Of a stretch of 64,000 nucleotides of DNA, positions 9,419 through 19,037 are shown piece by piece (position 1 is the first letter of the stretch; each line of letters begins with the position of its first letter). The stretch is from PNNG01 sp964577055. Lineage in GTDB: Bacteria > Bacteroidota > Bacteroidia > UBA7662. The notes under the pieces were generated by a model, which searched no databases, was not told the origin of the DNA, and worked only from the letters and a program-made list of their open reading frames with translations. The position numbers and the translations under genes are program-made. The stretch is taken from contig CAZNWC010000001.1 in assembly GCA_964577055.1 (NCBI GenBank), forward strand, positions 186,001 through 250,000, read 5' to 3'.

Positions 9419-12245
9419 TGGCCCGTCGCCCGACTTCACCCGCTACGTCAATCCCTTCATCGGCACCGGGGGTCACGGACATACCTACCCGGGAGCAACC
9501 GTGCCCTTTGGCTTGGTGCAGTTGTCGCCCGATACGCGCATCGACGGCAGTTGGGATGGCTGCAGCGGTTACCACTACAGCGATAGTCTCATCTACGGCT
9601 TCAGCCACACCCACTTGAGCGGTACTGGGGTAAGCGATTATGGCGACATCCATACCATGCCGGTACAGGCCAATGGCTTGTTCAAACCCACGGCATACAG
9701 AGCCGCCTTTCAACACAGCAACGAAAGCGCTACCGCCGGCTATTACCAGGTGAAGCTGCGAAACGGCATACAAGTAGAGCTTACCAGCAGCACCCGGGTA
9801 GGCATGCAGCGCTACCAATTCCCCGACCAGCGCCAGTTTGTGGTGATTGACCAAACCCACCGCGACGAACTGCTCGCGCACGAAATTGAAGTCGTCAACC
9901 ACACCACCCTCCGCCTGCGCCGGGTGAGCAAGGCCTGGGCCACCGAGCAGCATGTGTATGCCTTCATGCAATTTTCAGCACCTTTCAAACACGAGCGCAG
10001 CGCCGATGGCAAGCAAATCAGCCTCTCGTTCAAACTGCCCAAAGGCAGGCCTTTGCTTATCAAAACAGGCATATCGTTCACCGATGCCGCTGGAGCTGAA
10101 AAAAACCTGCTGACCGAAGTGCCGCATTGGGATTTCGACCGGGTGCGGCGCGAAGCAGGTGCAGCTTGGCAACAGGCTTTATCGAAAATTGTGGTCAGCG
10201 ACCCCGATACCACCAAATTGGCAAACTTCTACACGGCTCTTTACCATGTGCAGCTGCAACCCAATGTGGTGAGCGATGTGGATGGTCGCTACCGCGGCAT
10301 GAACAACCGCATCCACCAGGCAGTGGGCTACCAGCACTACAGCATTTTTTCGCTCTGGGATACCTTCAGGGCCAACCATCCGCTGCTAACGCTCATCGAC
10401 CAAAAGCGCACCCGCGACTTCCTGCGTACCTTTTTAAAGATGTACGAGCAAGGCGGCCGATTGCCGGTTTGGGAGCTGGCAGCCAACGAAACCGACTGCA
10501 TGATTGGCTACCACAGCGTGAGTGTGATTGCCGATGCCGTACTCAAAAACATCGACAGCCTGCCTGCGCGTGAGCTGCTGCCAGCCATGGTGCACAGCGC
10601 CCGTTTGCAGCACTTGGGCCTTGCCGCTTATCAGCAAAACCGCCAAATCACCGCAGACGATGAGCACGAAAATGTGTCGAAACAGCTCGAATATGCCTAT
10701 GACGATTGGTGCATTGCCCGCATGGCAGAAAAACTGGGCGATGCCGAACTGGCAGCCGATTTCTACACCCGGTCGCAGTATTGGAAAAATTTGTTCGACC
10801 CATCCACGGGCTTTTTCCGACCCAAACAAAATGGTGGATGGCTCTCGCCCTTCGATCCGTTTGAAGTAAACAACCACTACACCGAAGGCAATGCCTGGCA
10901 ATACGCCTTTTTTGTGCCACATGACGTGGGTGGTTTGATGGCCATGCATGGCGGACCTTCGGCTTTCGAAAAACGCCTCGATGCGCTTTTTGCCGCGCCC
11001 ACTGCCACTACCGGCAGGCAGCAGGCCGATATTACTGGCCTAATTGGTCAGTATGCCCATGGCAACGAACCCAGCCACCACATGGCCTTTTTATACTTGG
11101 CCCTGAATAATCCAGCCAAAACGCAAGTGTTGGTCGATAGCATTCTCCGCCATTTCTACACCAATGCACCCGACGGCCTCATTGGCAACGAAGATTGCGG
11201 TCAAATGAGCGCATGGTATGTGCTCAGCAGCATGGGTTTGTACCAGGTAGCGCCCGGCGATCCGCATTTTGTGAGTTTTGCGCCGCATTTGGAAAAAGTT
11301 CGCATTCAGTTCGAAAACGGCAAATCGCTCCAAATCAACAGCAAGGGTGCCAAAGGCAGCATCTATGCTTCGGCATTAACCGTGGATGGCAAACCGCGAA
11401 AAGTATTGGCCCGTTGGGCTTATGCCGATTTGGTACAAGGAGGCAACTGGCAATACACGCTGAGTAGCAATGCTAGCAGCAGCTTACCGGCGGCCACTTG
11501 GCCCGAGGCAGTACCTTCGCGTTTGGTGGCGAATCCTGTAATTGAAGCAGCTGGCCGGGTATTCAAAGGATTTCAAACCGTGCGCGCATTCCACCCTACC
11601 GATTCGAATGTGTTGGTTGTGGCCAGTACTGACAGCAATGCATCGTTGTTGCAGCAAAACTGGAAAAACCAGCCTATCGAACTCCGCCTAAGCAGTTTGG
11701 TACGTGCCCAGGCTTTCGATTTGGCTGGTAAAAAGGTCAGTGCCGAAATCAGCGCCTCCTTTTATTTGCTTCCTGCCGACCGCCAGGTGACCCTGGAAAG
11801 CAGGACCCATCCACAATACGGGGCCAGCGGGGCATCAAGTCTGATTGATGGTCTGTTGGGAAGCGAAAACTGGCGCAAAGGCGATTGGCTGGGCTTTTTT
11901 GGCGAGCCCTTAAAAGCAGAAGTGCAGTTCGACCAGCCCACCCCCGTGCGACAGCTCGGCTTGCGTTGCTTGCAAGAAACCCGTGCTTGGATTGTATACC
12001 CCACCCGTGTGAGCTTTTACGGCTCTACCGATGGCAAGCGCTTTGAATTGCTGGGTACTGTGAACAACAGCGTGCCCGCCGATGATTATACGGTACAAAC
12101 CCAAACCCTCTTGCTCCAGCTCAAGGAGGCTAAAAACTTCAAGGCTTTGAGGGTAGTAGCCGAGCCTTTGGGGCCGTTGCCGGCCTGGCATTTGAGCGCG
12201 GGTGAGCAAGCTTACATATTTGCGGATGAGTGGGTCATTCGGTAA
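9351..12245 (+). CDS. Secreted GH92 exo-alpha-mannosidase with C-terminal discoidin-like domain
   Basis: This is a calcium-dependent exo-alpha-mannosidase of family GH92, usually acting on alpha-1,2/1,3-mannosides of high-mannose N-glycans. The signal peptide spans residues 1-18. Family motifs visible are 'GHTYPGATVPFGLVQLSPD', 'YGFSHTHLSGTG', 'ANETDC' (N379-E380), 'GNEPSHH' (571-577) and 'NEDCGQMSAWYVLSSMGLY'. At 964 residues it is about 200 longer than a minimal GH92. The extra C-terminal part (about 800-960) looks like an F5/8-type carbohydrate-binding domain ('RVSFYGSTDGKRFELLG'). The ATG lies inside the preceding GH2 gene (68-bp overlap). The start is kept because it gives a proper signal peptide. 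Confidence 0.93.
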   Translation: MKKLILAALLFGTNLSLAQKPGNGPSPDFTRYVNPFIGTGGHGHTYPGATVPFGLVQLSPDTRIDGSWDGCSGYHYSDSLIYGFSHTHLSGTGVSDYGDIHTMPVQANGLFKPTAYRAAFQHSNESATAGYYQVKLRNGIQVELTSSTRVGMQRYQFPDQRQFVVIDQTHRDELLAHEIEVVNHTTLRLRRVSKAWATEQHVYAFMQFSAPFKHERSADGKQISLSFKLPKGRPLLIKTGISFTDAAGAEKNLLTEVPHWDFDRVRREAGAAWQQALSKIVVSDPDTTKLANFYTALYHVQLQPNVVSDVDGRYRGMNNRIHQAVGYQHYSIFSLWDTFRANHPLLTLIDQKRTRDFLRTFLKMYEQGGRLPVWELAANETDCMIGYHSVSVIADAVLKNIDSLPARELLPAMVHSARLQHLGLAAYQQNRQITADDEHENVSKQLEYAYDDWCIARMAEKLGDAELAADFYTRSQYWKNLFDPSTGFFRPKQNGGWLSPFDPFEVNNHYTEGNAWQYAFFVPHDVGGLMAMHGGPSAFEKRLDALFAAPTATTGRQQADITGLIGQYAHGNEPSHHMAFLYLALNNPAKTQVLVDSILRHFYTNAPDGLIGNEDCGQMSAWYVLSSMGLYQVAPGDPHFVSFAPHLEKVRIQFENGKSLQINSKGAKGSIYASALTVDGKPRKVLARWAYADLVQGGNWQYTLSSNASSSLPAATWPEAVPSRLVANPVIEAAGRVFKGFQTVRAFHPTDSNVLVVASTDSNASLLQQNWKNQPIELRLSSLVRAQAFDLAGKKVSAEISASFYLLPADRQVTLESRTHPQYGASGASSLIDGLLGSENWRKGDWLGFFGEPLKAEVQFDQPTPVRQLGLRCLQETRAWIVYPTRVSFYGSTDGKRFELLGTVNNSVPADDYTVQTQTLLLQLKEAKNFKALRVVAEPLGPLPAWHLSAGEQAYIFADEWVIR

Positions 12246-12569
12246 ATCAAATGAATTAACAGGAACACCGATGCTTCGGCCAGGCTCAGGATGCGTCATG
12301 TGGATTTAGAAGGTTCTATCCTTTGCGCATCAACATGCCCATCAGCCTGATCATCCATTGGCATTAGGTGGACCTCCTTGTGCTCCGGGCCATTCGCCTG
12401 AAGCGTCTATTCCTTGATATGCTTTCCGGACATTCGCCCCTTGCACCTTGTCTCCTGCTCCCCGCACCCTGCTCCTTGCCCCTCGCCCCTTGTGCTGCGC
12501 CGCATGCGATGCCGGCCCCAGATTTAACCGCTTTTGCAATTGTATCAGCCTCGCTACTTATATTTGGAG
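12246..12569. other. Intergenic region with a solo degenerate heptamer array
   Basis: Some 320 bases separate the GH92 gene from the first cotH gene. The only structure recognised is the heptamer array at 12436-12491, listed separately. No coding sequence or clear promoter box was found in the rest. Confidence 0.5.
12436..12491. repeat. Solo array of eight degenerate 7-bp repeats
   Basis: Eight consecutive heptamers stay in register. The first are GCCCCTT and GCACCTT, the last are GCCCCTC and GCCCCTT; the consensus is about GCNCCTT. No inverted partner array was found nearby. The unit length matches the arrays that flank the four-helix-bundle genes, although the heptamer sequence differs. 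Confidence 0.7.
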
Positions 12570-14855
12570 ATGCGCGTCCGCTTATTGGCAATCCTCTTGC
12601 TCCTTTTACCTCTTTCTTTGTTTGGCCAAGCAGGCTTTCCACCCGCCGGTTTCGTGTACGACGACCTGACAGTAAGCCGCATAGAGGTGTTCATGCACCC
12701 CGACAGCCTTAACCACATGCTGGCGCCTGCCAATTTGTACACCGATCATGAATATCCAGCCTCGATGGTATTTATCAGGGGTCCTCGTCGCGATTCCATT
12801 GCCTTGGTCGGCATACGCTTGCGGGGAAATTTTTCGAGAAGCGCGGCCAAAAAATCGTTCCGCATATCGGTCAATACCTTTGTATCGGGACAACGTTACG
12901 AAGGCTTCAAAGACTTTAACCTGGTCAGCGGATACAACGATTTGAGCATCTCGCGCAATAAAATTTATGCCGACATGGCCCGTGGCCTAAAAACGGTAGC
13001 CTCGCGAATTGGACATACTGAATTGTACATCAACGGCCAAAACCGTGGGCTATACATGAACGTAGAAGTGGTAAACGAAGACTTTGTACAAGCCCGATAC
13101 GGCAACCAGCATGGCAATTTGTACAAATGTTTGTTTCCTGCCGATTTGGTATACATTTCAAACGACCCCAATGCATACAAATTCATGTCGAATGGCAGGC
13201 GACCCTACGAATTAAAAACCAATACACAGGCCGATAACTACAACGATTTGGCGCAATTCATCAAAATACTCAACCAAACACCAGCCAATCAAATTTACTG
13301 CGCGCTCGATAGTTTGTTGAATATCGAAGACTACCTGCTCAACCTGGCCATCGACATCACAGCCGGGCATTGGGACGGCTATTACAACAAAAACAACTTT
13401 TACCTATACAACAACCAGCGCGACAAGCGTTTTGAATACATCCCCTACGATACCGACAATACCTTGGGCATCGATTGGATGGGCATCGACTGGACAACTA
13501 TTTCACCTTACCAATTCAAACCCAATCAAGCCCGGCCGCTGTACGAAAAAATGATGGCCAATCCTGAAACCCGGGCCATTTTCAATTTTTATTTGCGCAA
13601 AGTGAGTTTGTATGTGCAAAGTCCGGGCTTTTTGTCGCAAACCGATAGTGTACGGATACGGATTACACCTGCGGCTTTGGCCGATCCCTACAAGAACTTG
13701 GCTTATGGCTTTACCAACAGTCAATTTCAACAAGCCTTTACACACACCAATGCCATTCAGCATGTAAAAAAAGGCATCTTCCCCTTTCTCCAACAACGCA
13801 GCAACAACAATTTGCAGGCGCTGCCAACCAACTTCAACGTTACCCCTATTGTACACCGCCCAAGGATACAGCAACTCCGGGTGGGCCAACGGCCACATGT
13901 GTTAGTGAAAGTGGAAGACGAAAATCAAGCTGCCCTACAAGTCAAACTTGTATACTTTTACCAAGGAGCCAATTTGGAATTGACTTTGTTCGACGACGGA
14001 CAACACAACGATGGAGCTGCGGGTGATGGCTGGTATGGCGCTTGGCTACCTATTAGCACACAAGCCGGGGCTATTCGTTTTCAGGTAGAGGCGCGTGATG
14101 TGCTGCAACAAGTGCGTTTGAGTCCGTGCACCCCATTGCAAGTGCAAGTAAACGAAGGGGGTCCCCTCTTCATCAATGAACTGATGGCCGACAACAGTGC
14201 AGGCATACGCGACGAAGCCAATGTGGCCAGCGATTGGATTGAATTATACAACCACAGCAGCGAGCCCTACTTGTTGGCTGGACACAGCTTGACCGATAAT
14301 CCGGCCAATCCCGGAAAGTGGACATTCCCTTCCGACACAATCGCCCCATTCGGCCATTATTTGGTGTGGGCAAGCGGCGTTACCAGCCGTGGACCGCGTC
14401 ACACCAATTTTGGTTTATCAAAATCAGGTGAATATGTTGGACTTTACCGACAGCAAGCCAACCAGTGGTTGATGCTCGACACCATTACTTTTGGCCCCCA
14501 GTTAGAAGATGTGTCGTTTGGTCGCAGTGGAGACGGCGGATATGTTTGGACGCTTTTTTATCAACCTACCCCACGCACAGCCAACGCATTTGCCACTGCA
14601 ATCACGGCTTCAGCCATGGGCCGCATCAAGGTGTATCCCAATCCAAGTCACGGCAGCGCAACGCTCGCATTTCCGCCAGCTACCTTTGAGCATTTGGAGG
14701 TCTACAATGTGCTCGGCAAGCAAGTGGCCACCTTTGCTATTGAAAGTTCGCAACAAAATCTCTTCTTGCCAGGTAACTTAGCCGCTGGCCAATATTGGTT
14801 GGTGCTCAACGGTGCAAAAGGAAGGCAAGCGGTTCCGTGGATGCGCCTTCCTTAA
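12570..14855 (+). CDS. CotH-kinase family surface protein with lamin-tail and T9SS sorting domains
   Basis: This 761-residue secreted protein has a signal peptide (about 1-22) and an N-terminal CotH-type kinase fold (about 30-420). 'HWDGYYNKNNFYLY' (H267-W268-D269) and the metal-binding 'YDTDNTLG' (D294, D296) match the active-site region of CotH proteins, which are atypical protein kinases. A beta domain with an acidic 'FDDGQHNDGAAGDGWYG' loop follows, then a lamin-tail domain (about 530-610) and a T9SS C-terminal sorting domain ('VYPNPSHG'). It should be exported and surface-attached. The ATG at 12570 is chosen over the open frame upstream because it begins the signal peptide. It is the first gene of a conserved-looking cotH-VTC-DUF4956 cluster. 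The substrate is unknown. Confidence 0.85.
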   Translation: MRVRLLAILLLLLPLSLFGQAGFPPAGFVYDDLTVSRIEVFMHPDSLNHMLAPANLYTDHEYPASMVFIRGPRRDSIALVGIRLRGNFSRSAAKKSFRISVNTFVSGQRYEGFKDFNLVSGYNDLSISRNKIYADMARGLKTVASRIGHTELYINGQNRGLYMNVEVVNEDFVQARYGNQHGNLYKCLFPADLVYISNDPNAYKFMSNGRRPYELKTNTQADNYNDLAQFIKILNQTPANQIYCALDSLLNIEDYLLNLAIDITAGHWDGYYNKNNFYLYNNQRDKRFEYIPYDTDNTLGIDWMGIDWTTISPYQFKPNQARPLYEKMMANPETRAIFNFYLRKVSLYVQSPGFLSQTDSVRIRITPAALADPYKNLAYGFTNSQFQQAFTHTNAIQHVKKGIFPFLQQRSNNNLQALPTNFNVTPIVHRPRIQQLRVGQRPHVLVKVEDENQAALQVKLVYFYQGANLELTLFDDGQHNDGAAGDGWYGAWLPISTQAGAIRFQVEARDVLQQVRLSPCTPLQVQVNEGGPLFINELMADNSAGIRDEANVASDWIELYNHSSEPYLLAGHSLTDNPANPGKWTFPSDTIAPFGHYLVWASGVTSRGPRHTNFGLSKSGEYVGLYRQQANQWLMLDTITFGPQLEDVSFGRSGDGGYVWTLFYQPTPRTANAFATAITASAMGRIKVYPNPSHGSATLAFPPATFEHLEVYNVLGKQVATFAIESSQQNLFLPGNLAAGQYWLVLNGAKGRQAVPWMRLP

Positions 14856-14928
14856 ATTTACATTTTTTTAATATTGAATTAAACTTAATTTCACGTTGGC
14901 AGTCGCTTCAACATTACTGCTGTAGTTG

Positions 14929-17289
14929 ATGAAATTCATGACCTTTCGCACGGTATTTCCGTTGCTCTTCAGCCTGATGGCTACCTTGTTGGTGCAAGCC
15001 CAAAGCTTCCCACCAACCTATTATTTTTCGTCCGATGGCCGCATTTTGTACCAAGGCGGCAAAGATGATACCGGCTTTTACAATCCTGCGAGTGTAAAAA
15101 CGGTGCGGCTTCAATTTCCACAAGCCAATTATTGGACCTTGATGCAAGCAAATTACGCCTCGGAAACAAGTATTCCGGCCAATTTGCAGTACGAGGGTGT
15201 TACCTACGACAGTGTGGGGGTGCGATTCAGGGGAAATACATCTTATACCACCATTTCGAGTTCGCAAAAAAAATCCTTTGCCATTGAAATAGATTGGAAC
15301 GACAGCAGCCAACATCTTTTGGGTTACCGCAACCTCAAGTTCAACAATGCGCATCAGGATGCCAGTTTCATGCGCGAGGTATTGTACAACCGCATGGCCA
15401 ACCGCTACATGCCCATAGCCAAGGGAAACTACATCAACCTCTTCATCAACGAACAGTCGTGGGGCATCTATCCAAATGTACAGCATCTCGACAAGGTGTT
15501 CTTAGAGGAATGGTTTTTCAGCAACAATGGCGCACGTTTTCGTGCCAATCCCGAATCAGGCAGTGGTATCGGTGGCGGCTGGGGAGATGGCACGGCAGGC
15601 ATGAATTACCGTGGTCCCGACACGAACAGCTACAAAACCTATTACAGTCTCAAATCGAGCGATATTGATTACCCATGGAACAAGCTGGTAACAGCCTGCC
15701 AGCAACTCAGCCTGGCCAATACAGCCTACCGCGATTCACTGCTCAAGTACATCGATGTGGATCGTGCGTTGTGGTTTTTAGCTGCTGAAAACATTTTTGC
15801 CGACGACGACAGTTATGTCATGAAAGGCAAGATGGACTATATGGTATACTACGAGCCTGAAAGTGGCCGTACATTTCCTTTTGAATACGACGGAAACAGC
15901 ACTTTTTTGACCAGTGCAGCGACCAGCACCAGTTGGACACCCTTTAAAAACGTCTCCAACGTCAATTATCCATTGCTCAACAAGTTGTTAAACATCCCCG
16001 AATGGCGACAGCGGTATTTAGCGCATTATCGCACCATTTTAAACGACCGCTTTACGCCCGCGTATGCGCATCCATTGATTGATAGCATTCATGCGCAAAT
16101 TGCGCCTCTGGTTGCCGCCGACACCAAAAAACTCTACACCACGACCCAATATACGTCAAGCGTATCTGCCTTAAAAACCTTTATCACCAACCGCCGCAAT
16201 TACCTTTTGGCCAATGCCGAAGTTGCGCAGCAGGCACCTGTGATCCAATACCTGAATATTTACAACCAGCAGCAGCAGGCATGGGGCACTCCCCTGGCCG
16301 GACAAGCGGTACAAGTACAGGTAAAAATGGGCAGTACGGTTGCAGTACAGCAGCTGTATTTGCATTACAGCAATCAACTCACGGGGATATTCACCCGCAT
16401 ACCCATGTTCGACGATGGTGCACACAACGATAGTCTCGCTGGAGATGGCATATATGGCGCCGATATCCCGGGTTTTTCGGCCTATACCCGTGTACGTTTT
16501 TATGTAGAAGCCATTGCCGCAAACACCGCTAGTTCGGTCAGTTATTTACCCGAGGGGGCCGAGCACGATGTATTTACATATGAAATTGGCAGCAGCGCCA
16601 CCATTGATGGCGTAGTAATCAACGAATTTGTAGCCGCCAACGGCAACGGGGTGCGCGACGAATTTGGCGAGCGCGATGATTGGGTAGAATTTTACAACAA
16701 CGGCACACAGCCCAAAGACATGAGCCGCTGGTACCTGAGCGACAACCTCAATAACAAAACCAAATGGCGTTTCCCTAACGGCTTGGTGCTACCCGCGGGC
16801 GGTTACCTCATTGTTTGGGCCGATGACAGTGTAGCACAAGGCAATTTGCACGCATCCTTTAAGCTTTCTTCGGCGGGTGAAGACCTGGTTTTAAGCGATT
16901 CGCTTGAGAACGTTATGGACCAATTGACTTTTGGTGCTCAGCGCCAAGATACGGCCTGGGCACGCATTCCAAATGGCACGGGTAGTTTTCAATTCCGCCT
17001 ACCTACCTTTGCGGCCAACAACACCTTTGCTACTTCAGTGGCTGAAAAAGCCAAACCCGCTGGCTTGTTGTTGTACCCCAACCCTACCCGTGATTGGTTG
17101 TACATTCGCACCGGCGACATCAATAGCAATTACGAATTCAAACTCTACGATTTGCAAGGCAAATTGTTGCACAGCGAAACTACTTCGGGTACGCATCGGC
17201 TCGAAGTGCAATCGTTACCCGCTGGTATTTATCTGGTACAAACCCAGCAAAACGGTTTGATTCAATTCAAACGCTTTGTGAAACAATGA
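14929..17289 (+). CDS. Second CotH-family surface protein with lamin-tail and T9SS sorting domains
   Basis: This paralogue-like neighbour of the preceding gene has 786 residues in the same order: signal peptide (about 1-25), CotH domain, beta domain with 'FDDGAHNDSLAGDGIYG', lamin-tail domain (about 560-640) and T9SS sorting domain ('LLYPNPTRDW'). The metal-binding segment reads 'EYDGNSTF' (D321, N323) instead of DTDN. The 'NKNNFYLY' stretch of the first protein is replaced by 'MKGKMDYMVYY', so kinase chemistry may be altered. A TTG lies one codon upstream; the ATG at 14929 is preferred. The stop overlaps the following lipoprotein start (ATGA), showing one transcription unit. Confidence 0.83.
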   Translation: MKFMTFRTVFPLLFSLMATLLVQAQSFPPTYYFSSDGRILYQGGKDDTGFYNPASVKTVRLQFPQANYWTLMQANYASETSIPANLQYEGVTYDSVGVRFRGNTSYTTISSSQKKSFAIEIDWNDSSQHLLGYRNLKFNNAHQDASFMREVLYNRMANRYMPIAKGNYINLFINEQSWGIYPNVQHLDKVFLEEWFFSNNGARFRANPESGSGIGGGWGDGTAGMNYRGPDTNSYKTYYSLKSSDIDYPWNKLVTACQQLSLANTAYRDSLLKYIDVDRALWFLAAENIFADDDSYVMKGKMDYMVYYEPESGRTFPFEYDGNSTFLTSAATSTSWTPFKNVSNVNYPLLNKLLNIPEWRQRYLAHYRTILNDRFTPAYAHPLIDSIHAQIAPLVAADTKKLYTTTQYTSSVSALKTFITNRRNYLLANAEVAQQAPVIQYLNIYNQQQQAWGTPLAGQAVQVQVKMGSTVAVQQLYLHYSNQLTGIFTRIPMFDDGAHNDSLAGDGIYGADIPGFSAYTRVRFYVEAIAANTASSVSYLPEGAEHDVFTYEIGSSATIDGVVINEFVAANGNGVRDEFGERDDWVEFYNNGTQPKDMSRWYLSDNLNNKTKWRFPNGLVLPAGGYLIVWADDSVAQGNLHASFKLSSAGEDLVLSDSLENVMDQLTFGAQRQDTAWARIPNGTGSFQFRLPTFAANNTFATSVAEKAKPAGLLLYPNPTRDWLYIRTGDINSNYEFKLYDLQGKLLHSETTSGTHRLEVQSLPAGIYLVQTQQNGLIQFKRFVKQ

Positions 17290-17684
17290 GGAAAAATTTA
17301 GCGATGCTGGCGTCGGCGCTGATGCTCACAGCAAGTTGCACTCCCGATCCCGGCTTGGGCGGCATGGCCACGGTTACAGGGGTGGTAATGGTAGAGGATT
17401 GGAATTCAACCTTTACCAACATCAACAGCGTGTACCCGGCCATGCGAGAGGATATCTTTTTGGTTTTTGGTGATGAGCCCACTTTTGGTGAAGATGTAGA
17501 AACCCATTTCGACGGCACTTACCGCTTTCAGTACCTCTATCCAGGCAAATACACACTGTACGCTTATTCCGACCGTTTGGCAACTCCGGGCAATACCAAT
17601 ACCCGCGAGCCGGTTAAGCTCACTTTTGAGATAACCGAAAAGCGACAAATCCTTACCCTCGACACGCTTTATATTCGCAAATGA
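17286..17684 (+). CDS. Small lipoprotein of unknown function in the CotH-VTC cluster
   Basis: This 132-residue protein has a lipoprotein signal peptide ending in 'LTASC' (lipidation Cys C18). The mature part reads as a single transthyretin/CarboxypepD-like beta-sandwich, with 'ATVTGVVMVEDW' at the start and 'YRFQYLYPGKYTLYAYSD' in the middle. It overlaps the cotH gene upstream and the VTC gene downstream by 4 bp each (ATGA), so it is co-translated with them. I recognise no catalytic motif. A structural or substrate-presenting role at the outer or inner membrane is possible but unproven. Confidence 0.75.
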   Translation: MRKNLAMLASALMLTASCTPDPGLGGMATVTGVVMVEDWNSTFTNINSVYPAMREDIFLVFGDEPTFGEDVETHFDGTYRFQYLYPGKYTLYAYSDRLATPGNTNTREPVKLTFEITEKRQILTLDTLYIRK

Positions 17685-18433
17685 CAGCCTTGCTGCAAGA
17701 TTTGTATCGGCCCATTTACCTCCACGAGTTGGGAGGCAATGAGCTGTTGCAGCGCATCGACCGCAAATTGGCCGTTCATACCTCAAAACTCGACACCTTG
17801 CTCAACGAAGTTGCGCCGAATTATCGTGTTTTGGAAGTGAACGGTTTACAAATAAATCCATACCAAACCGATTATTTCGATACACCTGACCGAAACAGCT
17901 ACTTGTCCCACCATGGTGGTCGCACCCGTCGTTACAAAATTAGGCACAGGCATTATACCAAAAGCGATGTGGCTTTTTGGGAGGTTAAGGCGAGATATGC
18001 TGAAGGAAAAAGCAAAAAAATACGGCTCAGCGGGCAACGCAGCGATGAAGGCTTGGAAGCTGTGGCTGCAATGATTGCCGACCATTCGCCTTACCATTGG
18101 GAAAACTTGGAGCAAAGCTTGCGTGTAAAGTATGAGCGCATAACGCTGGTACATCATTACCAATACGAAAGGGTGACGATTGATACATCCTTGAGCTTTG
18201 AAATCGGCGAAAAGCAGCTGTCATTGCCCGGACTGGCCATCGTCGAAATCAAGCAAGGCAAACACCAGGTATCGCCCATGTGGGAAGCCCTCCGGAAACG
18301 GCATTGGGGCACCCGATCTGTGAGCAAATACTGTTTAGGCATGGCTTTGCTGCAGCCTGGCCTCAAACAAAATCATTTTAAACCTACCATTTCGAAATTA
18401 TTAGCCATTGCCCATGCATCCCCTATTTCTTGA
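17681..18433 (+). CDS. VTC-domain polyphosphate-polymerase-like protein
   Basis: This 250-residue VTC domain is a tunnel-shaped triphosphate-tunnel fold that in yeast Vtc4 makes polyphosphate from ATP. Basic and acidic tunnel residues are visible: 'YFDTPDR' near the start, 'RRYKIRHRHY', 'FWEVKAR' and 'IVEIKQGK'. The last two match the conserved E-x-K strands. No membrane segment or signal peptide is present, so it should act in the cytosol, probably at the membrane through the adjacent DUF4956 protein. It overlaps its neighbours at both ends. Linkage of VTC, DUF4956 and CotH genes recurs in bacteria from general knowledge, but the joint function is not established. Confidence 0.85.
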   Translation: MTALLQDLYRPIYLHELGGNELLQRIDRKLAVHTSKLDTLLNEVAPNYRVLEVNGLQINPYQTDYFDTPDRNSYLSHHGGRTRRYKIRHRHYTKSDVAFWEVKARYAEGKSKKIRLSGQRSDEGLEAVAAMIADHSPYHWENLEQSLRVKYERITLVHHYQYERVTIDTSLSFEIGEKQLSLPGLAIVEIKQGKHQVSPMWEALRKRHWGTRSVSKYCLGMALLQPGLKQNHFKPTISKLLAIAHASPIS

Positions 18434-19037
18434 CCTCATTGCCAATACGCCCAATACGCTGAACATCACCGAAGCGCTTTCGGTGAATTTTTTTACCCGA
18501 TTTGCCATAAATGCCGCTACTGTATGGTTATTGATCAGGGGCATATATTTTAGTGTGTACAAAACGCGCGACCTGTTTTTCACCTTTTTCATATTCAACC
18601 TCGTCATTTTCCTCATTTCGTATGCACTCAATGGTGCTGAATTGTCGATGGGAGCTGCATTCGGTTTGTTTGCCGTTTTCAGCATGTTGCGCTACCGCAC
18701 CGAAGACATTTCAATCAAAGACATGACCTATTTGTTTTTGAGCATCGCCATTGGGGTATTGTCGGCTGTGGCTACTGGCGGCTGGCAATTGCAGATTGCC
18801 ATTTCGGCCATTTTGCTGGTCACCACCTATTTGCTGGAAAGCACCTGGCTGTATAAAAAGGAGGTCAGCAAAGTTATTTTCTACGAACAAATCGCCCTGG
18901 TAGCCAAGGAACGGGAAGCCGAATTGATCGAAGATTTGCGCCTCAAAACCGGCTTGCCCATCCATCGTGTGCAGGTGCAAAAACTCGATTTTGTTCGCGA
19001 TTCTGCCCAATTGCGCATTTTTTTCTACGAAGCATGA
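18414..19037 (+). CDS. DUF4956 multi-pass membrane protein
   Basis: This 207-residue integral membrane protein has about four to five hydrophobic helices. Between them lies the family hallmark 'GLFAVFSMLRYRTED' (about residues 83-97), and a soluble C-terminal domain follows (about 145-207). The start at ATG 18414 sits inside the last 20 bases of the VTC gene. An upstream TTG in frame is less likely. The stop overlaps the DUF2490 gene by 4 bp. The family has no assigned biochemical role. Its constant company with VTC domains suggests it anchors or channels the product of the VTC enzyme (inference). Confidence 0.85.
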   Translation: MHPLFLDLIANTPNTLNITEALSVNFFTRFAINAATVWLLIRGIYFSVYKTRDLFFTFFIFNLVIFLISYALNGAELSMGAAFGLFAVFSMLRYRTEDISIKDMTYLFLSIAIGVLSAVATGGWQLQIAISAILLVTTYLLESTWLYKKEVSKVIFYEQIALVAKEREAELIEDLRLKTGLPIHRVQVQKLDFVRDSAQLRIFFYEA

